In this document: one piece after another, positions 35,034-44,117 of the stretch
Numbering within the stretch: position 1 is the stretch's first letter
Layout: each line of letters starts with the position of its first letter
Source: Pseudomonas sp. RIT-PI-q
GTDB taxonomy: Bacteria > Pseudomonadota > Gammaproteobacteria > Pseudomonadales > Pseudomonadaceae
Reading direction: 5' to 3'
NCBI RefSeq assembly: GCF_001297125.1
Contig: NZ_LHPC01000017.1
Coordinates: 248,001 to 312,000 of the forward strand
Length of the DNA: 64,000 nt
The notes under the pieces: model-generated
The model's input: only the letters and a program-made list of their open reading frames with translations
The model's database searches: none
Told to the model about the DNA's origin: nothing
Translations under genes and position numbers: made by a program

Positions 35034-36806
35034 TCAGGCCGCCTGCTTGTTACGGCGACGCCAGACCAGCACGCCCACCAGCAACACAATAATCGCCACA
35101 ATCGGCGGCGCAGCAGCCTTCAGCTTGGGAATGACCACATGCTTGAGGGCATACATCTGCCCCTGGTGCATGTAGTCGTAACCGACCGGCATCGGCAGCA
35201 CACCGTTGACGCGGGCGTACTCGGCGTAGTCGGCCTGCATGCTCTGGAAGCGCTCCGGCATCCGCTGCTGCAAGTCGATCACTTCACCGGGATCAGTGAC
35301 GATGTTATAGAGGTGCCATTGTTCGTTGCCCACCGGCTTCAGGCTCTTCACCAGTTTGTAGTCACCCTTGAACAACGCGGCGCTCCCGGACAATTCATAG
35401 CCGATGGCCTGATTTTGCGGGTGCACGCGTTCGGCACTGCCTTGCAGCACTGGCACCAGGCTGCTGCCGATCATCGGTTCCACGGGCCGCCCTTGATACT
35501 CACCGTGATGCGCCGGCACACCGGCCACTTCGAGCAAGGTCGGGACAATGTCGGTGACGTGAGTAAAGGCTTTGGCGATGTGATTGGCCTGGATGCCGGG
35601 CACACCGGAAACGATTAACGGCACGCGCAACCCGCCCTCGCCGGCAAAAAACTTGTAGCCGCTCAAGGGCGATGCAGCTGCACTGGCCCAACTCGGCCCG
35701 ATGCTGGTGAAGGCGCCCTTGCCGCCCAGGCGATCGAGCTGGCGGGTGTAGTTCATCTCCAGCCACAACCGGACGGCCGGAATGGCGTAAGGGTCGGTGG
35801 GCTCACTGCCGTTATCGGAGAGAAACACGAACACCGTGTTGTCGTACTCGCCGGTGGCTTTCAGGTGCGCGATGAACCGGCCGATTTGCTGGTCCATGGT
35901 TTCCGCCATTCCGGCATAGACCTCCATGCGTCGCGCTTCGTAGCGTTTTTCCTGCTCATCCAGCGCGTTCCAGTCAGCGGTGCTGGCCATGGTCTGCATA
36001 CCAACCCCTGCGGGAATCAGCCCCAGATCAACCGCGCGATCGCGACGGGCCTCGCGCAATGCGCTCCAGCCTTCGTCATAGCGCCCACGGTACTTGTCGA
36101 TGATGTCCTTGGGCGCCTGGACCGGAACGTGATTCGCCTGAAACGCCAGGTAAGCGAAAAACGGCTTGCCCTCCTGTCGATCTGCCGCGATGTACTCCAT
36201 GGCCTTGTCGACGATAAAGGTCGACGAGTAATAATCCTTGGGCAAATGCGCCGGCTGGCCGTTCTCGAACCAGGCGGCTTTATCGTACAACGGCGCATAC
36301 GGCCGCTCCTCCCAGTTGTCCGAGCCACTGTCGGCCTGGATGAACGAGCGATCGAAGCCGCGTTTGTCCGGCAACGTGTCAGGCGTTTTGCCCAAGTGCC
36401 ATTTGCCGGTGATGTAAGTGTGATAACCGCCGTCCTTGAGCAGGCTGGCGATGGTGATCGCGTTATCGTCGAGCACGCCGCTGTAACCGGGTTTGCCCAG
36501 GTGTTCGTCGGGCATGGTTTCCGGCATGTTGCCCACGCCGTTGCGGTGATTGTCGACACCGGTCAGCAGCATCGAGCGCGTGGGCGAACAAGAGGCGGTG
36601 ACATGAAAATCGGCAAACCGCACGCCTTCACGGGCCAGGGTGTCGATGTTCGGCGTGGCGATTTCGCTGCCGAAGGAACCGACATCGCTGTAACCCCAGT
36701 CGTCGGCCACCAGCACCACGATATTTGGACGTTTGGCTGCGGCAAAACATTGGGCGCCAAAGACTATGCATGACAGGGCCAAAACAAGCGGTTTCAACGG
36801 GAGCAT
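35034..36806 (-). CDS. Membrane-anchored type I arylsulfatase
   Basis: 590 residues; ATG 36806 has AAAGGAAA upstream and a Sec signal ending C-F-A-A. The formylglycine motif C73-S-P-T-R lies in A-S-C-S-P-T-R-S-M-L-L-T-G, a canonical C-x-P-x-R. Metal-binding D-D near residue 35 and the later D-N-G-S are typical. The C-terminus has one membrane helix followed by R-R-R-N-K, so it is tethered to the inner membrane facing the periplasm. Sulfatase-modifying enzyme is not in the window. It hydrolyses sulfate esters; the substrate is not evident. Confidence 0.9.
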   Translation of the reverse strand: MLPLKPLVLALSCIVFGAQCFAAAKRPNIVVLVADDWGYSDVGSFGSEIATPNIDTLAREGVRFADFHVTASCSPTRSMLLTGVDNHRNGVGNMPETMPDEHLGKPGYSGVLDDNAITIASLLKDGGYHTYITGKWHLGKTPDTLPDKRGFDRSFIQADSGSDNWEERPYAPLYDKAAWFENGQPAHLPKDYYSSTFIVDKAMEYIAADRQEGKPFFAYLAFQANHVPVQAPKDIIDKYRGRYDEGWSALREARRDRAVDLGLIPAGVGMQTMASTADWNALDEQEKRYEARRMEVYAGMAETMDQQIGRFIAHLKATGEYDNTVFVFLSDNGSEPTDPYAIPAVRLWLEMNYTRQLDRLGGKGAFTSIGPSWASAAASPLSGYKFFAGEGGLRVPLIVSGVPGIQANHIAKAFTHVTDIVPTLLEVAGVPAHHGEYQGRPVEPMIGSSLVPVLQGSAERVHPQNQAIGYELSGSAALFKGDYKLVKSLKPVGNEQWHLYNIVTDPGEVIDLQQRMPERFQSMQADYAEYARVNGVLPMPVGYDYMHQGQMYALKHVVIPKLKAAAPPIVAIIVLLVGVLVWRRRNKQAA

Positions 36807-36835
36807 TCGCGGTTTCCTTTGCTCGGTGGTGAAGA

Positions 36836-36922
36836 TCAAAAGATCGCAGCCTGCGCCAGCTCCTGCATTCAAACGCGATCCCTGTAGGAACTGTCGAGTG
36901 AAACGAGGCTGTGATCTTTTGA
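36836..36922. repeat. REPIN between arylsulfatase and aldehyde dehydrogenase genes
   Basis: TCAAAAGATCGCAGCCTGCGCCAGCTCC and the partly mismatched GTAGGAACTGTCGAGTGAAACGAGGCTGTGATCTTTTGA are head to head. The arms are more diverged than in other copies. Confidence 0.88.
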
Positions 36923-36933
36923 TTATCTGGATC

Positions 36934-38397
36934 TCAACGTTTCAACAGCGCTTTCATGACCCGGCGAAACAGCGAGCCGTAGGGCGGGCGCAGCAGGCCC
37001 ATGACGTCCCATCGCGGCGGCGTGAACACCGAGCGTTCCAGGCTGAACGCCTTGAAACCATACCCACCGCGATAACGGCCAAAACCGGAGTGGCCACAGC
37101 CTCCAAACGGCAAATCGGTCTGGAACAGGTGCTGCATGACTTCATTGATGCAAGCGCCACCCGAATGGGTCCGTTCCAGCACATGCCTGGCCTCGGCGCG
37201 GTCGTCGCCGAAGTAATACAACGCCAGAGGCCGCGGACGCGCGTTGATATAGTCGAGCGCCTCGTTGAGGTGGCGATAGCCGCGAATCGGCAGTAACGGG
37301 CCGAACACTTCCTCTTGCATCACCAATGTCGTGTCCGGCGGATCGACCAGCAGGGTCGGTGCGATCTTGCGTGAAGCGCTCAAGTCCTCGTTAGCCGGAT
37401 TGACCTCGATCACCCTGACGCAGTGTTCTCGGGCATCTTGCAGGCAGGCTTGCATCCGCCGGTATTGCCCGGGCGTCGCCATCGCCGTGTAGTCCGGGTT
37501 GTTCAGCAGCGTCGGGAACAGACGTTGCAGTTCTGTCTGCATGTAACTCAACAAGCGCTCGAGGTCATCCTCGTGCACCAGCACATAGTCCGGCGCGATA
37601 CAGGCCTGCCCACTGCTGACCCCCTTCCCGCCCCAGATGCGTCTGGCCGCGTTTTCCAGGTCCGCGCCCCGACCGATGATGGTCGGCGACTTGCCGCCCA
37701 GCTCCAGAGTCAACGGCGTCAGGTTTTGCGCCGCCGCGCGCATGACCAGGCGCCCGACCCGTGGGCTGCCGGTAAAGACCAAATGATCCAGCGGCATGGC
37801 AGAAAACGCCGCACCCAATTCAGCACCGCCGATAAAGGCTGCCACTTCGCTGTCATCGAACTGTTCGGCCAGCAGCTCGATCAGCACGCCTGCCGTGGCC
37901 GGCGACTGATCAGAGAACAGGATAATCGCGCGATTACCGGCGGCCAGTGCTTCGGCCAGCGGCCCAAGTGCGATGGCAATCGGGAAGTTCCACGGCGAAA
38001 TGATCCCGATCGTGCCCAGTGGCTGATAGTGAATGTGCGCCCTGGCGCCGAGCCAGCCGCCGCCGAGTTCGGCGTTGCGGCGCTCGGGTCGCATCCAGCG
38101 GCGAACATGGTCACGGGCGTACTTGAGCCCCCGGACCGGCAACAGCACGTCGGCCATCAGCGATTGATCATGACTGCGCCAGGTAAAGTCGCTGGCCAAT
38201 GCCTCGCACAACCGCTGTTGGTTGTTGACCAACAGCCTGATGACACGGTTGATCCGCTCGATACGCAATTCGGCCGACGGTGGCCCTTCGGTCCGGGACG
38301 CCGCTTGTTGACGGGCAAGCGCTGCACGGACCCCGTCGAGTGCGGCGTTGGCGGGTGTACCGGCAGCGGTTGTGAAGTCGTGCAATCCAGAGTGCAT
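36934..38397 (-). CDS. Aldehyde dehydrogenase, coniferyl-aldehyde type
   Basis: 487 residues; ATG 38397 with AGGAACC upstream, 11 bases after the alkylsulfatase stop; the longer frame to 38502 is inside that gene. Catalytic C266 (S-S-G-Q-A-C-I-A) and E232 (L-E-L-G-G-K-S-P) are present, and the P-W-N-F-P motif is at about 135-139. The late C-terminal region, with F-S-L-E-R-S and a long basic helix, fits the coniferyl aldehyde dehydrogenase branch. It probably oxidises the aldehyde made from the alcohol released by the sulfatase, feeding the acyl-CoA ligase. Confidence 0.9.
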   Translation of the reverse strand: MHSGLHDFTTAAGTPANAALDGVRAALARQQAASRTEGPPSAELRIERINRVIRLLVNNQQRLCEALASDFTWRSHDQSLMADVLLPVRGLKYARDHVRRWMRPERRNAELGGGWLGARAHIHYQPLGTIGIISPWNFPIAIALGPLAEALAAGNRAIILFSDQSPATAGVLIELLAEQFDDSEVAAFIGGAELGAAFSAMPLDHLVFTGSPRVGRLVMRAAAQNLTPLTLELGGKSPTIIGRGADLENAARRIWGGKGVSSGQACIAPDYVLVHEDDLERLLSYMQTELQRLFPTLLNNPDYTAMATPGQYRRMQACLQDAREHCVRVIEVNPANEDLSASRKIAPTLLVDPPDTTLVMQEEVFGPLLPIRGYRHLNEALDYINARPRPLALYYFGDDRAEARHVLERTHSGGACINEVMQHLFQTDLPFGGCGHSGFGRYRGGYGFKAFSLERSVFTPPRWDVMGLLRPPYGSLFRRVMKALLKR

Positions 38398-38407
38398 GTT
38401 CAGGTTC

Positions 38408-40459
38408 CTATCGTGCGGGCTCGTTAGGGCCGACCAGTTCGAAATCCGCAGAGAATTTGTCCAGCGAGCCCAGCACGTCATAGACCGCCAGTTTGCTGCC
38501 ATCGATCTTCAAGTCACCTTTGAACACGGCCTCGATCGGCGACACTTTCTCCGCCAGAATCGAGTTGAGCGTCTCGCGTGTCAGGGTGATCGTGGCATCG
38601 GCCTTGTCGGCGTTGTAATCGGCGATGTAGGTCAACGCCGAGTTCTCCAGATTGAGCGTGTAACGCTTGCCCGACGTACCGATATCGGTGAAGTTCCAGT
38701 TCAGCACAATGTGCTTGCCCTCGACATCCGGGGCCTTCAGACGCACGCCCAGGTAATCGAAGATATTGTCGATGGTCAGCGCCCGAAGCATGTCGGGGCT
38801 GGCGGTGCGCAGCGCCGAGGCGAGTTTCTTGCCGCCGCTGCGATGCTCCATGGCGGCCGCCAGATAGCTGTTACGCTCGACCGCCGACTCAGCCTGGTAG
38901 CCCAACTGCTCCAGGGCATCGGCCGCCAATTCCCGCGCCGCGCTGTTGTTCGGTTCGGCGTACACCAAATGGCTCATGGCTTGTGCCACCCAGCGGTACT
39001 GACCGTTGGCAAAGTCACTCCGGGCGCGCGCCAATACCGCCTCGGCACCGCCGCCATACTCGACAAATTTCTTGCCGTAATCGCCGTCGGACAACGCGTC
39101 CATATTGGCCGGATTAGCGTCATACCAGCCCATGTATTGCTGGTACACGGCCTTGGCGTTGCGCTGCACTGAACCGTAGAAACCGTGGGTGAAGGTTTCA
39201 CTGGCCAGGCTCGCCGGGACGTGATTGCGCATGTATTCGGCAATCTCCACCGGCTTGTAGCCCTTGTTGATCAGGCGCAATGACTGGTCGTGCAGCCACT
39301 TGTACATGTCGCGTTGCTTGGACAAATAATTGACCACGCGCTCATGCCCGAACACTGGCCAACCGTGCTGCCCGACCAGGATGTCGGCGCCGGGGGCAAA
39401 CTGATGCAGCGCTTCATTGAGGTACTTCGACCAGGCCAGGCCGTCACGGATGGTCGCCCCACGCAGCGTCAGCAATTGATGTTGAGTGGGCAGCGCCAGT
39501 TCACCGGTATCGAGTACCTTGAACTGCGGGAAATAGTGGATGAACTCAGCCGGCGCCTCGGTGCCCGGTGCCAGCATGTTGACGATCTCGACACCATCAA
39601 TGGTCAGGGTTTGCACCGGCTGGTTGAGCTCGAGGGTCGGCGCGATCATGGTGATGGTGCCGTTGGACAATGCCTTGGCACCGCCAAGGTCGATCTGGCC
39701 CTGGGCACTGCGGGGCAAGGTGGTGCCGAACTGGTACTCGGCGCGTCGGCTCATGGCGTTGCCGGCCATCACGTTCTCGGCGACTGACGTTTCCATGAAC
39801 CCCGCCGGGGCAATGATCTGCACCTTGCCCGACTTCACGTCCTCTTCATCGACGATGCCGCGAATGCCGGCGAAGTGATCGACGTGACTGTGGTTGTAGA
39901 ACACCGCCACCACTGGCTTGCGCGGTCGATGCTGGTAATACAGCTCAAGCGAGGCATGCGCCACTTCGGTGGCCAGGTTGCAGTCGATGATGATCAGGCC
40001 GGTGTTGCCTTCGATGATGGTCATGTTGGTCAGGTCCAGACCGCGCACCTGATAAAAACCATCGGTGACCTTGAACAGACCATTGGCCATGCTTTTGCGG
40101 GCCTGCTGCCAGAGGCTCGGATTGACCGTTGCCGGCGCATCGGCACTGCCGAGAAATTCATAGCCTTTGAGGCTGTACACCACGTGACCATCGGCAGCCG
40201 TGGTTTCGGCGTCGGGCAGGCTGGCAATAAAGCCGCGCTGGATGTCGGCTTCCACATCCCCATCGACCGGGGGCATGTTGTGCGCCGTGGTCGCGTTAAC
40301 GGCGATGGTGGCGGCCGTCGCCGCTTTCTGGCCACCCTGCCCCGCGCTGTTTTCGACCGCTTGCACCTGAACGCCGGCTTGACCTCGCGACCATTGCAGC
40401 GCCCCGACAATACTGGCGGCCAGCACTGACACCGTCAGTGCTACGCGGATTTTCTTCAT
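38408..40459 (-). CDS. SdsA1/Pisa1-like metallo-beta-lactamase-fold alkylsulfatase
   Basis: 683 residues from ATG 40459 with a Sec-type signal (M-K-K-I-R-V); earlier ATGs lie in REP sequence. The zinc motif H190-S-H192-V-D194-H195 is present in Y-N-H-S-H-V-D-H-F-A-G. A second metal region follows, then a helical dimerisation domain. The last ~120 residues look like an SCP2-type lipid-binding domain, as in SdsA1. It cleaves primary or secondary alkyl sulfates, releasing the alcohol. The gene is paired with the ALDH and divergent from the beta-oxidation operon. Confidence 0.92.
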   Translation of the reverse strand: MKKIRVALTVSVLAASIVGALQWSRGQAGVQVQAVENSAGQGGQKAATAATIAVNATTAHNMPPVDGDVEADIQRGFIASLPDAETTAADGHVVYSLKGYEFLGSADAPATVNPSLWQQARKSMANGLFKVTDGFYQVRGLDLTNMTIIEGNTGLIIIDCNLATEVAHASLELYYQHRPRKPVVAVFYNHSHVDHFAGIRGIVDEEDVKSGKVQIIAPAGFMETSVAENVMAGNAMSRRAEYQFGTTLPRSAQGQIDLGGAKALSNGTITMIAPTLELNQPVQTLTIDGVEIVNMLAPGTEAPAEFIHYFPQFKVLDTGELALPTQHQLLTLRGATIRDGLAWSKYLNEALHQFAPGADILVGQHGWPVFGHERVVNYLSKQRDMYKWLHDQSLRLINKGYKPVEIAEYMRNHVPASLASETFTHGFYGSVQRNAKAVYQQYMGWYDANPANMDALSDGDYGKKFVEYGGGAEAVLARARSDFANGQYRWVAQAMSHLVYAEPNNSAARELAADALEQLGYQAESAVERNSYLAAAMEHRSGGKKLASALRTASPDMLRALTIDNIFDYLGVRLKAPDVEGKHIVLNWNFTDIGTSGKRYTLNLENSALTYIADYNADKADATITLTRETLNSILAEKVSPIEAVFKGDLKIDGSKLAVYDVLGSLDKFSADFELVGPNEPAR

Positions 40460-40574
40460 CGCACGGTCTCTCTTTATTTGTTGTTTGGACACCGTTTCGA
40501 TGGTGCAAGCAAGTGCACCTGGCTTGCTGGTCTTCTCGATCAATTCATCTGTCTTCACAGGCCCGCGTTCCACT

Positions 40575-40670
40575 TGTAGGAGCTGTCGAGTGCAACGAGG
40601 CTGCGATCTTTTGATCTTGCTTTTAAACAATCAAAAGATCGCAGCCTCGTTGCACTCGACAGCTCCTACA
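40575..40670. repeat. Perfect 40-base inverted repeat in the divergent alkylsulfatase/hydratase gap
   Basis: Arms 40575-40614 and 40631-40670 (TGTAGGAGCTGTCGAGTGCA... and its exact inverse) are separated by 16 bases. The rest of the 349-base gap 40460-40808 shows no gene and no clear promoter boxes. Confidence 0.95.
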
Positions 40671-40808
40671 CAGAGTGGGTGTACATCCGATGCCCCTCCC
40701 CTGCGGACAAGCGCTTTCGTTGCAATGACCTGCGCGGCCCGGGTCGGCATTCCTACTATCAGCCCCATCAACGACGCCAACAGAGCGCTAACAATAAGGG
40801 GAGTTGTC

Positions 40809-41594
40809 ATGAGTGAAGATGTCTTGCTGTACGAAATCATTGGCCCGGTAGCGCGCCTCACACTCAACCGGCCCAGGGCCATGAATGCGCTGAACCTGGC
40901 GACACTCGCCGAGCTCGAACGCTGCCTCACCGACATTGCGCTCAATGACGAGCTGCGCGCGGTCATCCTCACCGGCAATGGCCCGGCCTTCTGCGCCGGT
41001 GCCGACTTGAAAGAAGTCCTGGCCGGCGCCAGCCTGCCTGCGGGCGAAGCCGACTTCCTCGACCGCGCCAACCAGGTATTCGGCCAGTTGCGCAACTTCC
41101 CGAAACCGGTGATCGCCGCCCTCAACGGCGTGACCATGGCCGGTGGTCTTGAGCTGGCCATGTGCGCCGACATTGTGGTCGCTGCACAAACCGCGACCCT
41201 GGCCGACGCCCACGCCAATTTCGGCGTCTACCCCGGCGCGGGTGGCGCGGCGGTGCTGCCACGCTTGATCCCGTTGAACATGGCGATGTACCTGTTGATG
41301 ACCGGCAAGTCCCTTTCGGCCACGGAAATGAAGGTCTATGGCCTGGTGTGTGAAGTCCACGCCGACGCCGAACTCGAAGGCGCCGCCCTGGCCCTGGCCA
41401 ATCAGATTGCGAAAAAGAGCCCGATCGCGCTGCGGCGCATGAAAGAAGTGGCCCGAGCCTCCGCCGACAAGTCCCGCGACGACGCCTTGCAGCATGAGCA
41501 AGTGATGTTGCGCCAGCACCTGCGCACCGCCGATTTCCAGGAAGGCTTGCAGGCCTTCGGCGAAAAACGCTCACCGAATTTCAAGGGCCGCTAG
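40809..41594 (+). CDS. Enoyl-CoA hydratase/isomerase
   Basis: 261 residues; ATG 40809 after GGGGAG. Crotonase fold with the oxyanion-hole segment (G-P-A-F-C-A-G-A-D-L-K-E) and M-A-G-G-L-E-L-A-M-C-A-D-I with its catalytic Glu. The second Glu motif is altered (G-V-Y-P-G-A-G-G-A-A). First gene of a five-gene plus-strand operon that covers a full beta-oxidation round. It hydrates the 2-enoyl-CoA formed by the acyl-CoA dehydrogenase. Confidence 0.9.
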   Translation: MSEDVLLYEIIGPVARLTLNRPRAMNALNLATLAELERCLTDIALNDELRAVILTGNGPAFCAGADLKEVLAGASLPAGEADFLDRANQVFGQLRNFPKPVIAALNGVTMAGGLELAMCADIVVAAQTATLADAHANFGVYPGAGGAAVLPRLIPLNMAMYLLMTGKSLSATEMKVYGLVCEVHADAELEGAALALANQIAKKSPIALRRMKEVARASADKSRDDALQHEQVMLRQHLRTADFQEGLQAFGEKRSPNFKGR

Positions 41595-41628
41595 GCCGCC
41601 ACGTCCCCGCAAACAGCAGGAACAGACA

Positions 41629-42876
41629 ATGAACGATATCTACGTAGTGGGCGTTGGTATGACGCCGTTTGGTCGCTTGCTGGACCGCAGCGTCTACGAC
41701 ATGGTCGACGAGGCCGTCGGCCTGGCCTTGAATGACGCCGGCGCCACCAGCGCTGACGTCGGCTCGGTGTATTACAGCACCATGACCAACGGCCTGTTGC
41801 AGGGTCAGACCGGTATTCCCGGCCCGATCGCCATGCGCCGCATCGGCATCGAAGGCGTGCCGGTGTTCTCGGTGGAGAACGCCTGCGCGTCCGGCTCATC
41901 GGCGTTCAACCTCGCCACCCTGGCGTTGCGTGCCGGTCAGTGTGACATCGCCCTGGCGGTCGGCGCCGAGAAGATGAACGTCCCCGACAAAGCGAAGATG
42001 TTTGCCGTGTTCGATGGCGGTTGGGACGTGTCCACGGTCGAGCAGAACAAGCACACCCTGCTGGCCATGGGCGAAGGCATCGTGCCGCCACCGGGCACTG
42101 TTTCCGAGCGCCCGTACAGCGTGTTCATGGACGTGTATGCCGCCATCGCGCGCAATCACATGCTGCGTTATGGCACCACTCAACGGCAGATCGCCGCAGT
42201 GGCCGCGAAGAACCACCTGCACTCGGTGCACAACCCGCTTTCGCAATTCCAGCAAGCCTTCAGCATCGACGAAGTGCTGGCCTCGCCAGCGATTTGCTAC
42301 CCGCTGACCACCCTGATGTGCTCGCCGATCAGCGACGGCGCTGCCGCCGTAGTGCTGTGCAACGCCGAGGGCCTCAAGCGCTTGAAAAATTCCGGCGACC
42401 GCGCCATTAGCGTCCTCGCCAGCGTGGTGCAAACCGGCAGCAACCGTGGCTTGGACGAGCCGGAAAAAATCGTCGCGCACCTGGCGGCGAAAAAAGCCTA
42501 CGCCCAGGCTGGCATCAATCCTTGCGACGTCAATGTCGCGGAAGTGCATGACGCCTCGGCCATCGGCGAAATCCTCAACGCCGAATCGCTGATGCTGGTG
42601 CCCTTCGGCGAAGGCGGCCCGGCAGCCGAACGCGGTGACTTCACCGTCGGTGGGCGCATGCCGATCAACCCGTCCGGCGGCCTCGAATCCAAGGGGCACC
42701 CGATCGGCGCCACCGGTCTGGGGCAGATCCATGAGCTGGTTACGCAACTGCGTGGCGAAGCCGGCAAGCGCCAGGTCGAAGGCGCCCGCATTGCCATTCA
42801 GGAAAACGGCGGCGGCCTGTTCGGCATCGAAGAAGCCGTGGTCGCCGTCAACATTCTCGCCAACAAAAATAGTTAA
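41629..42876 (+). CDS. SCP2-type thiolase
   Basis: 415 residues; active-site C86 in V-E-N-A-C-A-S-G-S-S-A and the C-terminal H-P-I-G-A-T-G motif. The N-terminus (V-V-G-V-G-M-T-P-F-G) and length fit the sterol carrier protein 2/SCP-x thiolase group, which cleaves branched 3-oxoacyl-CoAs including steroid side chains. The gene lies 34 bases after the hydratase and 10 before the acyl-CoA dehydrogenase, so it is co-transcribed. Confidence 0.88.
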   Translation: MNDIYVVGVGMTPFGRLLDRSVYDMVDEAVGLALNDAGATSADVGSVYYSTMTNGLLQGQTGIPGPIAMRRIGIEGVPVFSVENACASGSSAFNLATLALRAGQCDIALAVGAEKMNVPDKAKMFAVFDGGWDVSTVEQNKHTLLAMGEGIVPPPGTVSERPYSVFMDVYAAIARNHMLRYGTTQRQIAAVAAKNHLHSVHNPLSQFQQAFSIDEVLASPAICYPLTTLMCSPISDGAAAVVLCNAEGLKRLKNSGDRAISVLASVVQTGSNRGLDEPEKIVAHLAAKKAYAQAGINPCDVNVAEVHDASAIGEILNAESLMLVPFGEGGPAAERGDFTVGGRMPINPSGGLESKGHPIGATGLGQIHELVTQLRGEAGKRQVEGARIAIQENGGGLFGIEEAVVAVNILANKNS

Positions 42877-42886
42877 GGAGCCTCTC

Positions 42887-44044
42887 ATGGGACACGTCAT
42901 GCGCACCCCGGAACAACTCGAAGCCGTCGAGAGTTTCCGTCGTTTCCTCGCCGACAAAATCGACCCGGTGTTCAACAAGGAATACCGCGACAAGTTTATC
43001 CCGCGTGAAAAAATGGCCGACATCATGCGCCAGCTCACCGAGTTCGGCATGATCTGCGGTGCCGTCAGCGAAGCCCACGGCGGGCTGGGCCTGGACTGGC
43101 CGACCATGATCATGCTCTTCGAGGAAGTTGCGGCGTGCTCGGTGGATTTGTCGACGCCGGTGGTCATCAACTCCTTCGGCGCACAGATGCTGGAAAAACT
43201 CGCCCCCGATCACCTGCGCGAGCGCTACCTGCCGGGCCTGATCAGCGGCGACTCGTTCGTCAGCGTCGCCATTTCGGAACCGGACGTCGGCTCCAACGTG
43301 CTGGAAATCAAGACCCGCGCCCGCCGCGACGGTGATGACTTCATCATCACTGGCGAGAAAACCTGGATCAGCAACGGCGCTTACTCCGACTTCCTGATCT
43401 GCACCTGCCGCACCGGTGATGACCCGCGTAAAGGCCTGACGCACTTTTTGCTGGACCGCAAAGAGCATCCGTACGAAGTGCAGAACATCCACAAGATGGC
43501 CTGGAACAGCCAATCCACCGCGCAGATTTTCCTCAACGACGTACGCGTGCCGGCCAGTAACATCATCGGCAACGAAGGTGAAGCGCTGAAAAACACCCTG
43601 TCGTTCTTCGAGCGTTCGCGAGTGTTTGTCGCCGCGCAAGGCCTGGGCATCGGCCGTCGCGCACTGGGAGAAGCGGTGCGCTACGCCAAGGAACGCAAGC
43701 AACACGGCAAGTTGATCGCCGGCCACCAGTTGATCAGCGCGATGCTCGCGGAAATGGCCACCCACGTTGACGCCGCCCGCTTGCTGACCTACCGCGCCGC
43801 CGAGATGATCGGTGCCGGCATCCCCGCAGAAATGGAAGCCGCAATGGCCAAGTATTTTGCCTGTGAGGCGGCGGTGACCATTGCCCGTCAAGCCGTGCAG
43901 ATTCACGGCGGCGCCGGTGTCACTACCGATTTCCTGGTCGAGAAACTCGCCCGCGAAGCGATCATCGTGCCGATTCCCGAAGGCACCACGCAGATCCAGC
44001 AACTGATCATTGGCCGTGCCCTGACCGGGGTCAACGCGTTCTGA
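42887..44044 (+). CDS. Acyl-CoA dehydrogenase
   Basis: 385 residues; TAAGGAG precedes ATG 42887. The N-terminal helical, middle beta and C-terminal helical domains of the family are complete, with S-E-P-D-V-G-S-N and F-I-I-T-G-E-K-T-W-I-S-N. The loop P-E-G-T-T-Q-I-Q carries the base Glu position of many acyl-CoA dehydrogenases. It makes the first oxidation in the beta-oxidation operon. Electron-transfer flavoprotein genes are not in the window. Confidence 0.92.
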   Translation: MGHVMRTPEQLEAVESFRRFLADKIDPVFNKEYRDKFIPREKMADIMRQLTEFGMICGAVSEAHGGLGLDWPTMIMLFEEVAACSVDLSTPVVINSFGAQMLEKLAPDHLRERYLPGLISGDSFVSVAISEPDVGSNVLEIKTRARRDGDDFIITGEKTWISNGAYSDFLICTCRTGDDPRKGLTHFLLDRKEHPYEVQNIHKMAWNSQSTAQIFLNDVRVPASNIIGNEGEALKNTLSFFERSRVFVAAQGLGIGRRALGEAVRYAKERKQHGKLIAGHQLISAMLAEMATHVDAARLLTYRAAEMIGAGIPAEMEAAMAKYFACEAAVTIARQAVQIHGGAGVTTDFLVEKLAREAIIVPIPEGTTQIQQLIIGRALTGVNAF

Positions 44045-44117
44045 TCAACCGCCCGTTCGACTTCTGACAATAACAACCCGGCCGCTTATGGGCCGGGCAG
44101 CGAACAAGGACACTCTC

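Noticed and set aside
44080..44097. G-C hairpin between acyl-CoA dehydrogenase and SDR genes as a terminator
   Set aside because: The stem CCCGGCC/GGCCGGG has no T run after it, and the flanking genes fit one operon; perhaps an mRNA-stability element.
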